From Chloroflexota bacterium (GTDB taxonomy: Bacteria; Chloroflexota; Dehalococcoidia; Bin125), in NCBI GenBank assembly GCA_028875225.1, contig JAPPFB010000022.1, positions 1 to 48,922 of the forward strand: DNA of 48,922 nt, given 5' to 3'. Position 1 is the first letter of the stretch. Each line of letters begins with the position of its first letter. The notes under the pieces are model-generated. The model was not told the DNA's origin, searched no databases, and saw nothing but the letters and a program-made list of their open reading frames with translations. Position numbers and translations under genes: made by a program. This document shows positions 31,729-40,915 of the stretch, one piece after another.

Positions 31729-34698
31729 CTACTTCAGAGCGTCGACCAGATACTCGACCACGTGCCGCGGCTCGGCCTCGGTGAAGTGTCCGATCTGCTG
31801 TCGGCAGGAGACGCCTGTCACGGCGACGGGAATGTGCCTGGCGCCACGGATGGCGGGAAACAGGCGCAGTTCCCCCATTGCTCTTGAAATGTTGTGATGC
31901 TCGGCCTCGAAGCCAAACGAGCCGGCCATGCCGCAGCAACCGCTGTCGATCGCTTCCGCCTCGTAACCGGCGTGCCGCAAGACCGACAGGGTTTGCTCGA
32001 CGCCGGCCAGGGCCTTCTGGTGGCAATGTGCGTGCAACATCAGTGGTCCATTGCTGCTCGTGAAGATCGGCTTTCCGTCACTATCGCCCAGCTCTCGAGC
32101 AAGCCACTCGTCAAGCAAGAGGGCGTGACCAGCCACGCTTGTCGCATCCTTGTTTTGCAAGAGCAATGGGTATTCATCGCGCAGCGTGAGCAGGCAGGAT
32201 GGCTCTGTGCCGATGATCGGTGTGCCGGACCTCGCGTAGGGCAGCAACGCCGTGACGTTGCGCTCGGCGAGCGATCGAGCATTGTCGAGCAGGCCCTTCG
32301 AGATCGACGGGCGTCCGCAACAGGCTCGCTGCTCCACCCGAATCACCTGATAACCAAGCGCCTCGATGATCGTCGTTGCGGCAATGCCAACTTCGGGATG
32401 GACAAAGTTCGTGAACGTGTCGTCGAAGAGCACCACGTCGCCACGCACCTGCTGTTGCGCAGGGATTGTGCGGCTTCGGAACCATTGATTGAACGTCCGA
32501 GGCGCCAGCCTTGGGAGTGATCGCAAGGGACTCATGCCGAGTCGCCGCAACGCCAGCTTCGCGAGCGGAGTCGACGTCGCGAAGTTGGCCAAGGTGGGCG
32601 CGACAGAGCCTGCCCGTAGCAGCGTGGAAATGTTGGCGAAGGCGCGATCGCGCAGGGGGACGCCGTGCTCTCGATGTCGGTGCGCGAGGACTTCGTACTT
32701 GATCTTGGCCAGGTCGACGCCGGATGGACACTCGGCCTTGCACGCCTTGCATTCGACGCAGAGGTCGAGCGCGTCGTGTAATCGGTCGCCCGAGAGTTCG
32801 TACAGCGGCATCGCGCCGTTTAGCACCTGGCGCAGCAGGTTGGCGCGGCCGCGGGTCGAATGCTCCTCATTCTGCGTAACCATGAACGAAGGACACATCC
32901 CGCCGTCGAACTTTCGGCAAGCGCCCTGGCCATTGCACATCTCGGCGGCGCGAGCCAGTCCGCCTTCGGAGGAGAAATCGAGCCAACCCGGCGGCTCGTG
33001 ATTGATCGTCTCGGGACTGAGCCTGAGATTGTCGCGGAATGGGGGCGTGTCGATGATTTTGCCGGGGTTGAACAGTCCGTCCGGGTCGAAGATCTGCTTC
33101 GTCTCGCGGAAGGCGTCAACGAGACGGGGTCCGTACATCTTCTCCATGAACGCGCCGCGGACGATGCCGTCGCCGTGCTCGCCCGATAGCGAGCCGCCGA
33201 ACTCGACGACCAGATCCGCGATCTCCGAAGCCAGCTCCTCCGTCTGGTCGAGGCCGACTGGATCCTTGACGTTGACGACCGGTCGGATATGCAGGCATCC
33301 GGCGGCGGCGTGTCCGTAGTAGCCCGCGCGGAGCCCCTTGGCTCGCACCGCGGCGTCGAATCGGGCGACGAACTCGGGCAGTCGATCGGGCGGAACGGCC
33401 GTGTCCTCGACGAATGCCGCCGGCTTGGGATCGCCGTGCATCGACATCAGCAGGCCGAGTCCGGCCTGGCGCATTTGCCACATCCGCGCCTGCGCGGCCG
33501 AGTCGGTTTCGGTCACGAAGGCGTAACCCATGCCTTGTGCTTCGAGCTCCGACTGAATGGTGCGGAGCTGCTCGTTAAGGTCGGAGTCGTTGGCGGCGAA
33601 GCACTCGATCAGCAGGATCGCGCCAGGATCGCCGACGACGAACTCGGCCAGCGGCGCGTAACCGACGCTGGAACGGCAGCGCTCGATGATGATGTCGTCA
33701 ACCAGCTCGATCGCCGCCGGCTTGCGCGCATTAGCGACAACGGTCGCGTCGGCCGCCTCAATCAACGTTCGGAAGTGGGCGACGAGGATGCCGCGACGAC
33801 GGGGCAGCGGGGCGAGCCGCACGGTCGCCTCAGTGACGACGGCCAGGGTGCCCTCAGAGCCGACGACCAGCTGCGAGAGGTTGACGCCCTCCGGATCAAG
33901 CAATGTCTCAAGGTTGTAGCCAGAGACTCGACGGGGAATGTCGGGGTAACGTTCGGCGATCTCGTTTCGCTCGCGGTCGGCAAGCTCGCGCAGGTCTCGG
34001 TAGAGCCGACCCTCGCGTCCGCCTGCGTCGATCAACGCACGCAACCGGCGCTCGTCCTGCTGCTCGAAACGCAGCTGCTCGCCGTCGGAGAGGATCACGT
34101 CCATCGATTCGACGACGTCGACCGTCTTGCCGTAGAGACCGCTGTGCGTGCCGCAGGAATTGTTGCCGATCCCTCCGCCGATGGTGGCGCGATTGGCCGT
34201 CGAGGGATCGATCGGGTAGTGCAGACCGAACTTGCGCGCCGCCTTGTTCAGTTCGGAGAGCACCAATCCCGGTTGGACCTTCGCAAGGCGGCGATTGGGA
34301 TCAAGATCGAGGACGGCGTTCATGTGCCGGGTGAAATCCAGCACCACGGCGTGGTTGACGCCTTGACCGGCCAGGCTCGTTCCGCCGCCGCGCGGCAGGA
34401 CCGGCACTCCTTGGGCTCGGGCGATACCGACGGCGGCCTCGACGTCGGCTGGCGTTCGAGGGAAGACGACCGCCACCGGCTCCATCTCGTAGAGCGACGC
34501 ATCGGTGGCGTAGAGCAAGCGAGACGGACGGTCGATGAGGACATCCGACGGTTGCGAAAGCGCTCCGCGAAGGTCCTCCGCGATTGCATTCAGCGCGTTG
34601 GGGCCGTTGTTGAGCATGGCCCGAGCGCGCGAGACCGAGTTGAATCTCGAGGGATTGCGACCCTCAATCACGGTCCTCAGCGGGAAGTTGGTCGTCAT
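31729..34698 (-). CDS. FAD-binding and Fe-S 2-hydroxyacid dehydrogenase (YdiJ-type D-lactate / D-2-hydroxyglutarate dehydrogenase)
   Basis: 989 residues. Order: FAD-binding PCMH domain (about 70-300; PRGGGTSLAGQGV, IGGGIGNNSCGTHSG), FAD-oxidase C-terminal domain (about 300-540), a YdiJ-type Cys segment (CNGQGACRKFDGGMCPSF near 586), a ferredoxin-like cluster (CVECKACKAEC near 646), and two CCG domains (ACCGRP near 793; SGCCGMAGSFGF near 921). It oxidises a D-2-hydroxyacid and hands electrons to a quinone or carrier. ATG 34698 overlaps the TenI-like stop by ATGA, making it the last gene of the thiamine operon, an unusual place for it. Confidence 0.88.
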   Translation of the reverse strand: MTTNFPLRTVIEGRNPSRFNSVSRARAMLNNGPNALNAIAEDLRGALSQPSDVLIDRPSRLLYATDASLYEMEPVAVVFPRTPADVEAAVGIARAQGVPVLPRGGGTSLAGQGVNHAVVLDFTRHMNAVLDLDPNRRLAKVQPGLVLSELNKAARKFGLHYPIDPSTANRATIGGGIGNNSCGTHSGLYGKTVDVVESMDVILSDGEQLRFEQQDERRLRALIDAGGREGRLYRDLRELADRERNEIAERYPDIPRRVSGYNLETLLDPEGVNLSQLVVGSEGTLAVVTEATVRLAPLPRRRGILVAHFRTLIEAADATVVANARKPAAIELVDDIIIERCRSSVGYAPLAEFVVGDPGAILLIECFAANDSDLNEQLRTIQSELEAQGMGYAFVTETDSAAQARMWQMRQAGLGLLMSMHGDPKPAAFVEDTAVPPDRLPEFVARFDAAVRAKGLRAGYYGHAAAGCLHIRPVVNVKDPVGLDQTEELASEIADLVVEFGGSLSGEHGDGIVRGAFMEKMYGPRLVDAFRETKQIFDPDGLFNPGKIIDTPPFRDNLRLSPETINHEPPGWLDFSSEGGLARAAEMCNGQGACRKFDGGMCPSFMVTQNEEHSTRGRANLLRQVLNGAMPLYELSGDRLHDALDLCVECKACKAECPSGVDLAKIKYEVLAHRHREHGVPLRDRAFANISTLLRAGSVAPTLANFATSTPLAKLALRRLGMSPLRSLPRLAPRTFNQWFRSRTIPAQQQVRGDVVLFDDTFTNFVHPEVGIAATTIIEALGYQVIRVEQRACCGRPSISKGLLDNARSLAERNVTALLPYARSGTPIIGTEPSCLLTLRDEYPLLLQNKDATSVAGHALLLDEWLARELGDSDGKPIFTSSNGPLMLHAHCHQKALAGVEQTLSVLRHAGYEAEAIDSGCCGMAGSFGFEAEHHNISRAMGELRLFPAIRGARHIPVAVTGVSCRQQIGHFTEAEPRHVVEYLVDALK

Positions 34699-35297
34699 GC
34701 GGGCAGGCTACCGGCAAGGCGGTAGGCGGCCTCGGACGGGTCGTCGGCGGAGAGGATCGCGCTGCGCACGGCCACGCCCCAGGCGCCGGCCTCAATCGCT
34801 TGCGGAGCCGTCTCCGTCGTCATCCCGCCGATGGCGTAACAGGCGACGTTGCCCAGCAAGTCCCGCATGTCTCTGAGATGCTCCAGGCCGGCGCCGGCTC
34901 GACCAGGATGAGACTCCGTCTCGAAGATGGTGCCAACGATGGCGTAGTCAACGTCATCGGCCAGCGCGGTGTGTGTTTCTGACTCGTCGTGGACTGATCG
35001 GCCCAGCAGCGTGAACTGTCCTGCTGGCGTCTCGGCGGCGGCGGGCAGATGCAGGCCGATTTCCAGCGCCTGCGCGAGGTCCGGGCGATTGTTCACGATC
35101 AAGACCGTCTGCGGTGGAATGCGGCGCTGGACCGCTTGGATCACCGCGATGAGCTCGGCATTCGACAGTTCCCGTTCACGAAACTGGACGACCAGCTTCC
35201 CGCCCACACCGTTGGCGGCCCGCACGATCACATCGGGCAATGGGCGACCGTTCGTGCCTTGCTGGTCGGCAATCAGCATCAGGCGGTGCAGGATCAT
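34695..35297 (-). CDS. TenI/ThiE-like protein (thiazole tautomerase or second thiamine phosphate synthase)
   Basis: 200 residues, TIM-barrel of the ThiE/TenI family. Motifs: VQFRERELS, VNNRPDLAQALEIGLHLP, LGRSVHDESE, YAIVGTIFETESHPG and IGGMTTETAPQAI. It lacks the IQYREK and GATAVHLGREDL segments of the true ThiE at 42060-42707, so TenI (aromatising the thiazole phosphate carboxylate) is the better guess. Overlaps the permease gene by ATGA and the dehydrogenase gene by ATGA. Confidence 0.78.
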   Translation of the reverse strand: MILHRLMLIADQQGTNGRPLPDVIVRAANGVGGKLVVQFRERELSNAELIAVIQAVQRRIPPQTVLIVNNRPDLAQALEIGLHLPAAAETPAGQFTLLGRSVHDESETHTALADDVDYAIVGTIFETESHPGRAGAGLEHLRDMRDLLGNVACYAIGGMTTETAPQAIEAGAWGVAVRSAILSADDPSEAAYRLAGSLPA

Positions 35298-36076
35298 GAT
35301 TCGCGCCTGAGGAAGTGCCAGGGAATCGTGCGGCGCTCGATCAACACGACCGCGAGGAAGAGCAGGTAGCTCAACAGCGCGACGACGAAGATTGCGCCAA
35401 AGACCAGATCCGTACGGAAGGACAATCGCGACTGCTCGAGAAAAATGCCGAGTCCGTCGGTCGCGCCGGCCAGTTCGCCAAAGATCGCCCCGAGGACGGC
35501 GTAGATCGCCGCAATCCGCAGGCCGGTGAACAGATCCGGTAATGCAGCCGGGATTTTGACGTAGCGGTACATCTGCCAGCGAGAGGCGCCGAAGTTGCGC
35601 ATCAGGTTGATGGTCGGGCGCTCAGTCGCCGCCAGTCCGGCGGCGAAGCCGAGCACGATCGGGACGAATGTGAAGAGTCCAATCACGATGATCTTCGGAG
35701 TCACGCCGAAGCCGAACCAGACGATCATCAGCGGCGCAACGACAGGTATCGGGATCGTCTGCGAGGCGACGATGATCGGATAGAGCGCCCGTCGCACCGG
35801 AGCGGAGAGATCGAGCAGCAAGCCGAGGGCCAGCGCGCAGACAATGCTGATCGCGAATCCGGCCGCCACCTCGGACATGGTGACCAGGGAGTGCTCCCAG
35901 ATCGACCCGGCGGACTCGACGCTCTCGCGCACGATCCGAACAGGTCCGGGAAGCGTCTGCGGACGGATGTCCGAGAGCCAGACGTAGATCTGCCAGCCGA
36001 CCAGCACGACCAGCACCAGACCCAGCGGCGCGCCGACGCTGACGACGAGCTCGCGGCGAAGCGGCCGAGCGCTCAC
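35294..36076 (-). CDS. thiX: ABC transporter permease (ThiX-type)
   Basis: 260 residues with about six membrane helices and the permease loop LMRNFGASRWQMYRYVKIPA (EAA-like). It belongs to the SsuC/TauC/ThiX group. With the ATPase and binding protein it would import pyrimidine precursors of thiamine. GTG 36076 overlaps the ATPase gene by GTGA. Confidence 0.85.
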   Translation of the reverse strand: MSARPLRRELVVSVGAPLGLVLVVLVGWQIYVWLSDIRPQTLPGPVRIVRESVESAGSIWEHSLVTMSEVAAGFAISIVCALALGLLLDLSAPVRRALYPIIVASQTIPIPVVAPLMIVWFGFGVTPKIIVIGLFTFVPIVLGFAAGLAATERPTINLMRNFGASRWQMYRYVKIPAALPDLFTGLRIAAIYAVLGAIFGELAGATDGLGIFLEQSRLSFRTDLVFGAIFVVALLSYLLFLAVVLIERRTIPWHFLRRES

Positions 36077-36840
36077 GCGATCACTTCCTCTGCTTCGGTC
36101 TCATGCCTCAGGTAATCGATCAACTGATGAGCGGCCTCGGTTTCGGCCGCGCGAGTGGTACGGGGACGAGGCAGATCGACTTCGAGCACGTTGGTGATCG
36201 TCCCGGGTCGAGGCGACATGACGAATACGCGGTCCGAGAGCGCCACGGCTTCGTGCGGATCGTGCGTGACCAACAGCGCCGATCCGCCGATCCGGTTCCA
36301 GGTTTCGGCCAGCCACGACTGCAGCTGGCCGCGCGTGATCGCGTCGAGCGCGCCAAACGGCTCGTCCAGCAGCAGGAACGGGCGAGCCAGCAGATACGTG
36401 CGCAGGAAGCTGGCTCGCTGCCTCATCCCGCCCGACAACTCGTGCGGACGGCGATGCTCAAATCCGGCCAGTCCAAACTGAGGGAACAGGTCGGCGGCGC
36501 GTTGCCGAGCCTCGCGCTTGTCGACGCCCTGAACCTCCAGTCCCAGCGACACGTTCTCGAGCGCCGACCGCCAGGGGAAGAGCAAGTCCTCCTGAGGCAT
36601 GTATCCAAAGTACCTGAGGCGTTCTTCGGCCGACGGCGACTGGCCATCGACCTGGATCGAGCCTGTGTCATGTTCATCAAGACCGGCGATCAGGTTGAGC
36701 AGGGTCGTCTTGCCGCACCCCGACGGGCCGACCAGCGCAGCAAACTCACCATCGGCGACAGTCAGTGAGACATCCATCAGGGCGTCGATCGCGCCCTCGC
36801 CGGTGCCGTAACGTTTGCCGACGCCCTCGATTTGCAGCAT
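36073..36840 (-). CDS. thiZ: ABC transporter ATP-binding protein (ThiZ-type)
   Basis: 255 residues. Walker A GPSGCGKT (38-45), Q-loop near YMPQEDLLFPWR, signature LSGGMRQR, Walker B LLLDEPFG and switch His in VTHDPHEA. SsuB/TauB/ThiZ group by length and by the MPQEDLLFPWR segment. It follows the binding-protein gene by 9 bases. Confidence 0.88.
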   Translation of the reverse strand: MLQIEGVGKRYGTGEGAIDALMDVSLTVADGEFAALVGPSGCGKTTLLNLIAGLDEHDTGSIQVDGQSPSAEERLRYFGYMPQEDLLFPWRSALENVSLGLEVQGVDKREARQRAADLFPQFGLAGFEHRRPHELSGGMRQRASFLRTYLLARPFLLLDEPFGALDAITRGQLQSWLAETWNRIGGSALLVTHDPHEAVALSDRVFVMSPRPGTITNVLEVDLPRPRTTRAAETEAAHQLIDYLRHETEAEEVIA

Positions 36841-36849
36841 CGGACAGCG

Positions 36850-37875
36850 CTACTCCCGCGCCGCCTCGATGATCTCGGTGTCGAAGTGGGCGGACCAGTC
36901 CGGTTCGGTTGCGAGCGGATCGCCGTTCTCATCGGTCAGCAGACCGTTCTCGTAGAGCCATCCGGGGTAGCCGGACCATTGCGACAGCGTCTGCGACCCC
37001 CAGCGTCCGTCGGGAGCGAGGTAATAGTCGTCGGCCAACAGCTGCGCCGACGCATAGACGAGCTCCGGATCGGGGAACGCGTCTTCGCCCGCGGTCTCGA
37101 TCAACAGGCGTCCGGCTTCGTCCGGATCCTCGACCGCGAACTCATAGCCGCGCAGGGTGGCGCGCATGAACCGGATCAGGGCGTCTTCCTTCTCGTCGAT
37201 CGTTTCGCCCGAGGACACCAGGAGCACGGCGGGACGGTCGGGCACGCCGAAGTCGGAATGACGCCACGTGCGGTACTTGATGCCCTGCCGATCCCAGTCG
37301 ATGCCCTCCCAGGTGACGAAAATCTCCACGGCATGGACTCGTCCGGCGAGCAGCGCGTCATAGGCGCCGGTGTCGAGCACGACCAGTTCGGCAGTGCCTT
37401 CCCCGCCGTCGGCCTGGATCACGGTGCGCCACTGAGGCAGTTCGTATGGCAATCCCCAACCGGCGTAGAGCTTGCCGTCCATGTCGCGGAGCCGCTTGAT
37501 CGGTCCGTCCTCGAGCACCGCAATCTCGGTCGGACTCTTCTGCAGCACGGCGGCAATACTGACCACGTCCAGCCCCTGCGCCCGCGAGAACGGCACGACG
37601 GTGGCGAAGGAGAATGCGACGTCGGCCACGCCCTCGGCCACGAGCAGGTCGCCGTTGGCGCCGCTGTACGGCAAGATTTCGACCTCGACGCCCTCGTCCT
37701 CGTACCAGCCCTGGGCGAGTGCGACGTACAGGCCGGTGTGGTTCGTGTTTGGCGTCCAGTCGAGCTGGACCCGGATCAGGTCCGGCTCATCCTCACCGCA
37801 GGCAGTGAGCAGCAGAGTCAGCGCCAGCAGCACTGCTCCGACGGCGGCTGCCGCGACTCGGAATCTCGCCGTCAC
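36850..37875 (-). CDS. thiY: Thiamine pyrimidine precursor-binding lipoprotein (ThiY, NMT1/THI5-like)
   Basis: 341 residues. Lipoprotein signal: basic start, hydrophobic AVGAVLLALTLLLTAC with lipid Cys26. The mature start VQLDWTPNTNHTGLYVALAQ is the family hallmark of ThiY/NMT1 proteins. It binds N-formyl-4-amino-5-aminomethyl-2-methylpyrimidine or HMP outside the membrane and delivers it to ThiX-ThiZ. GTG 37875 overlaps the tenA stop by GTGA, consistent with salvage by TenA. Confidence 0.88.
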   Translation of the reverse strand: MTARFRVAAAAVGAVLLALTLLLTACGEDEPDLIRVQLDWTPNTNHTGLYVALAQGWYEDEGVEVEILPYSGANGDLLVAEGVADVAFSFATVVPFSRAQGLDVVSIAAVLQKSPTEIAVLEDGPIKRLRDMDGKLYAGWGLPYELPQWRTVIQADGGEGTAELVVLDTGAYDALLAGRVHAVEIFVTWEGIDWDRQGIKYRTWRHSDFGVPDRPAVLLVSSGETIDEKEDALIRFMRATLRGYEFAVEDPDEAGRLLIETAGEDAFPDPELVYASAQLLADDYYLAPDGRWGSQTLSQWSGYPGWLYENGLLTDENGDPLATEPDWSAHFDTEIIEAARE

Positions 37876-38510
37876 GGAGATTCACCGTTCACCCAGGCCG
37901 AGTCGAAGAAGTTGTACTCGAGCTCCATCGCGGTGCGGAACTTGATCGCCACCTCGGCCGATTCGTCGCCGTGCTCGTCGAGCATGCTCATGATGATGTC
38001 GACCTTCTCCCGATATCCCGCGCCGGCATACATGTTGATCCAGAAGCCGTAGCGCTCTTCATAGGGCTGATCGGCGAGCCGGGTGCCGAGCCACCCGTAC
38101 AGCTTGGCACAGGGGGCCATGGCGGCGAGGTGCTCGCCAATCGTCCCCAGCGAAGCGGTCGCCAGGAGGAAGTCGGTGTACTCGCGAGCTGCGGGCAGCG
38201 GCTGGACGTCCTCCAGCGAGACGCCCAGTTCGGGTGCGGTCTGCTCGTGCAGGGTGCCTTCGGTGAGGATGCCGGAGAGCAGTGATCCGAACTGGCGCCG
38301 AGTGGCCCAGTCCTGGGCACGGACCGCGCCCCAGGCGTAGGAGCGGGCATAGGCGTCGAGGTAGAAGTGGTCCTGCTGGGCGAACAGGCCATAGCGGGAC
38401 TCGGACAATGTGCCGTCGGCCAGGCCGACGATGAACGGATGCTCCAGGCAGGCTTCCGCGAGGTCGCGGTTGTCGTCCCAGAGTCGTTGCGAGAGCGGCG
38501 GGTCGGACAC
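37872..38510 (-). CDS. tenA: Aminopyrimidine aminohydrolase / thiaminase II
   Basis: 212 residues from GTG 38510, which has AGGAGA 6 bases upstream; the frame to 38543 lacks such a site. TenA fold with the catalytic Cys in MAPCAKLYGWLG and the Glu in AMELEYNFFD, so this is the cysteine-type TenA that releases HMP from aminomethylpyrimidine. Helices QQDHFYLDAYARSYAWGA and GTLHEQTAPELG are typical. It heads the transporter part of the thiamine operon, after a 167-base gap. Confidence 0.9.
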   Translation of the reverse strand: MSDPPLSQRLWDDNRDLAEACLEHPFIVGLADGTLSESRYGLFAQQDHFYLDAYARSYAWGAVRAQDWATRRQFGSLLSGILTEGTLHEQTAPELGVSLEDVQPLPAAREYTDFLLATASLGTIGEHLAAMAPCAKLYGWLGTRLADQPYEERYGFWINMYAGAGYREKVDIIMSMLDEHGDESAEVAIKFRTAMELEYNFFDSAWVNGESP

Positions 38511-38541
38511 GGTCAATCTCCTGTTCTCGTCACACCTCGTC

Positions 38542-38564
38542 ATTGCCGCGCTCGTCGCGGCAAT
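38542..38564. terminator. Perfect 9-bp hairpin between thiG and tenA
   Basis: ATTGCCGCG, 5-base loop, CGCGGCAAT. It lies in the only sizeable gap of the thiamine operon, 30 bases before tenA. No T tract follows, so an mRNA-stabilising or processing hairpin is as likely as a terminator. Confidence 0.4.
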
Positions 38565-38677
38565 CTCGCCATCAGCAGCGCTGACGCTTGAACGAAGCTC
38601 GGCGAGCTGCCCGCCACAAACGTGGGTATGACGTTGAGATTCGTTGGTGTTCTGTGGGCAGCAATGATTCCAGGCTC

Positions 38678-39499
38678 CTAAGAGGTTTCCAGCGGGGAGA
38701 TCATCCCCTCGGACGGGGAAGAAGCTTCCGCGTAGAACTTGCGCGGCATTCGCCCGGCGAGGAAGGCGTCGCGCCCGGCTCGGGCAGCCGCGTTCATCGC
38801 GCGGGCCATCTGCACGGGATTGCGCGATCGCGCGACGGCGGTGTTCATCAGCACGGCGTCGCAGCCCAGTTCAAATGCAATTGCGACGTCGGACGCCGTG
38901 CCGACGCCGGCGTCGACGATCACCGGTACGTTGGCGCGTTCCTTGATCAGCTGGATGTTGTGCGGATTGCGAATACCCAGGCCGGAACCGATCGGCGCGC
39001 CGAGCGGCATCACCGCCGAACAGCCGACGTCTTCCAGTTTCCGCGCCGTGACCGGATCGTCGTTGGTGTAGGGCAGCACCTGGAATCCGCGACGGACCAA
39101 TTCCTGTGCGCCCTCAAGCAAGCTCTCGGTGTCCGGCAGCAGCGTCTCTTCGTCCGCGATCACCTCCAGCTTGACCAGCGAGACGCCCAGCGCCTCGCGC
39201 GCCAGTTCCGCGGTCAAGATCGCATCGGGAGCCGTGAAGCAGCCGGCTGTGTTGGGCAACAGGCCGTAGCCGCGCTCAGTCAACAACGTGTACAGGTTGG
39301 TCGGATCGGAGCCGTCGGCCGAGCCGACATTGACGCGTCGCAACGCGACGGTCACCAGTTCCGTGCCGGATGCTTCGAGCGACGAGAGCAACGTCTCCTG
39401 TGACGGATAGCGAGCGGTGCCGAGAATGATCCGCGAGGTCATCTCACGTCCGGCCAGGGTCCAGGTGTCGTTCTCGATTATGTGGTTTGACGAGCTCAT
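38678..39499 (-). CDS. thiG: Thiazole synthase
   Basis: 273 residues from ATG 39499, just after the thiS stop. Family motifs: [40 protein letters not shown] (catalytic Lys forming the sugar imine), [12 protein letters not shown] and [14 protein letters not shown]. It joins DXP, dehydroglycine and ThiS-thiocarboxylate into the thiazole. Next to thiS and thiO as usual. The C-terminus is slightly longer than in Bacillus ThiG. Confidence 0.95.
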   Translation of the reverse strand: MSSSNHIIENDTWTLAGREMTSRIILGTARYPSQETLLSSLEASGTELVTVALRRVNVGSADGSDPTNLYTLLTERGYGLLPNTAGCFTAPDAILTAELAREALGVSLVKLEVIADEETLLPDTESLLEGAQELVRRGFQVLPYTNDDPVTARKLEDVGCSAVMPLGAPIGSGLGIRNPHNIQLIKERANVPVIVDAGVGTASDVAIAFELGCDAVLMNTAVARSRNPVQMARAMNAAARAGRDAFLAGRMPRKFYAEASSPSEGMISPLETS

Positions 39500-39503
39500 C
39501 GAT

Positions 39504-39728
39504 CTATCCGCCCTGTTTCGCGCCGACAATATCGATTCGGTCGCCGTCGGCGACGCTGGTCTGGCCCCATTCGCTGCGCGGCACGACCGACATGTTGATC
39601 GCCACGGCGATGCCCGGCTGCTCTGGGTCGTAGCCGAACTCGCACAACGCCTCGGTCAATTGCCGATTGTCAATGGAGATCGCTTCTCCATTGAGCGTCA
39701 CCGTCAGGGCCGGCTGAGCTTCACTCAC
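39504..39728 (-). CDS. thiS: Sulfur carrier protein
   Basis: 74 residues from GTG 39728, which overlaps the thiO stop by GTGA; the longer frame upstream belongs to no gene. Ubiquitin-like fold ([33 protein letters not shown]) and the required C-terminal Gly-Gly (GAKQGG). It carries the sulfur as a thiocarboxylate for thiG. No thiF, which activates it, is present in the window. Confidence 0.92.
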   Translation of the reverse strand: MSEAQPALTVTLNGEAISIDNRQLTEALCEFGYDPEQPGIAVAINMSVVPRSEWGQTSVADGDRIDIVGAKQGG

Positions 39729-40915
39729 GATGCCGCCTCCGTGTTCATCCGCCGTTGCCCCAGCCGCTCGATGCTGTAGGGAGCGAGCAACTCCGGCGTT
39801 TCGCCTGTCTCCATGGCCTCCGCCAGCCAGTGCGCGGTGGCTGGAGCCAGCAGAATTCCATGCTGGTAATGTCCCGTGGCGATCCACAGTCCCGGTTGAC
39901 CCGCTGACCCGACGATCGGCATGCGATCGGCGACGGCTGGACGCAGGCCGACGCTGTGCTCCTCGATCTCCACCTCACGAATTCGCCCAATCAGGCTGGA
40001 GGCCTCCGTCAGCAGGTCCTCTCGCGCCCGGTCCGTCGGCGTGAGATCCCATCCCGCTTCAGGCTCCTTGGTCGAAGCGACAATCAACTCGCCGTCCCGT
40101 CGCTGGGCGAGACTGACGGAGTTCGTGCGGATGACTCGGTCAATGATGCGCGGCCCTCGAAGTCGCAGCAGTTGCCCTTTCACGGGTCCAACTCCTGTGG
40201 GGGCCAGGGGCGATTCCCCGTCGACGGCCGCATCCACAATCTGATCGGACCACGGTCCGGCCGTGACCAGCACGGCGCGGGCTTCGAGCGTCTCCTGTTC
40301 ATCATTGGCATCGGGGCCGTGCAAGAACACACGCCAGGCGCCTGCCGCCTCGTCGTACTCGCCTCCAACCGCCGTTCGCTCTGTGCGGAGACTCACTCTG
40401 ATGTAGCCGATGGCGCGCTCCAGCGCTGAGAGCAGCCGCCGCGGATCGACCTGAACGTCCTCATCGACGAGCACGGCGCTGATCAGGCCTCCCGGCAGCT
40501 CCGGCTCGACCTGGAAGATCTGGCTTGCCTCGATCTTCTGAGAACGCAGACCGCGCTCCACTCGCTCCTGGTGCAACGCCTCGAGCTGCGCATCCTCTTC
40601 GGCTGTTCTGGCCACCCAGAGCGTGCCGTCCATGCGATACCCGGCGCTGCGGCGGCCAATCGACTCGACCTTGGCGATGAACTGGGGAAACCGGCGCAGA
40701 CTGTCGAGCTTCAACGGGAAGATGGCGTCGTCATCGCCGACCGGCAGCGTGGACGTGCCCAGCAGTCCCGCCGCGACACGGCTCGCCTGCTGACCGGGCC
40801 GCCCGCGTTCGATCAGGACCACCTTGTGGCCGCGCCTCCCCAACTCGAAGGCGCAGGTGAGACCGATCACGCCGGCCCCAACGATTGCGATGTCCCAGAC
40901 CTGTGGATCGCTCAT
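39725..40915 (-). CDS. thiO: Glycine oxidase, copy 1
   Basis: 396 residues. FAD-binding Rossmann motif IVGAGVIGLTCAFELGRRG, the SAGYRMDGTLWVA segment and the C-terminal VGLRPAVADRMPIVG and GHYQHGILLAPATA motifs of the DAO/ThiO family. It oxidises glycine to dehydroglycine for thiazole formation. ATG 40915 overlaps the second thiO gene by ATGA. It is more diverged in the middle than copy 2. Confidence 0.88.
   Translation of the reverse strand: MSDPQVWDIAIVGAGVIGLTCAFELGRRGHKVVLIERGRPGQQASRVAAGLLGTSTLPVGDDDAIFPLKLDSLRRFPQFIAKVESIGRRSAGYRMDGTLWVARTAEEDAQLEALHQERVERGLRSQKIEASQIFQVEPELPGGLISAVLVDEDVQVDPRRLLSALERAIGYIRVSLRTERTAVGGEYDEAAGAWRVFLHGPDANDEQETLEARAVLVTAGPWSDQIVDAAVDGESPLAPTGVGPVKGQLLRLRGPRIIDRVIRTNSVSLAQRRDGELIVASTKEPEAGWDLTPTDRAREDLLTEASSLIGRIREVEIEEHSVGLRPAVADRMPIVGSAGQPGLWIATGHYQHGILLAPATAHWLAEAMETGETPELLAPYSIERLGQRRMNTEAAS

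Noticed and set aside
33289-34725. Plus-strand frame of 478 codons opposite the FAD dehydrogenase
   Set aside because: Antisense shadow of a clear FAD-binding domain.
36832-38052. Plus-strand frame of 406 codons opposite thiY and tenA
   Set aside because: Antisense shadow; the minus-strand genes overlap neighbours by GTGA and carry full motifs.
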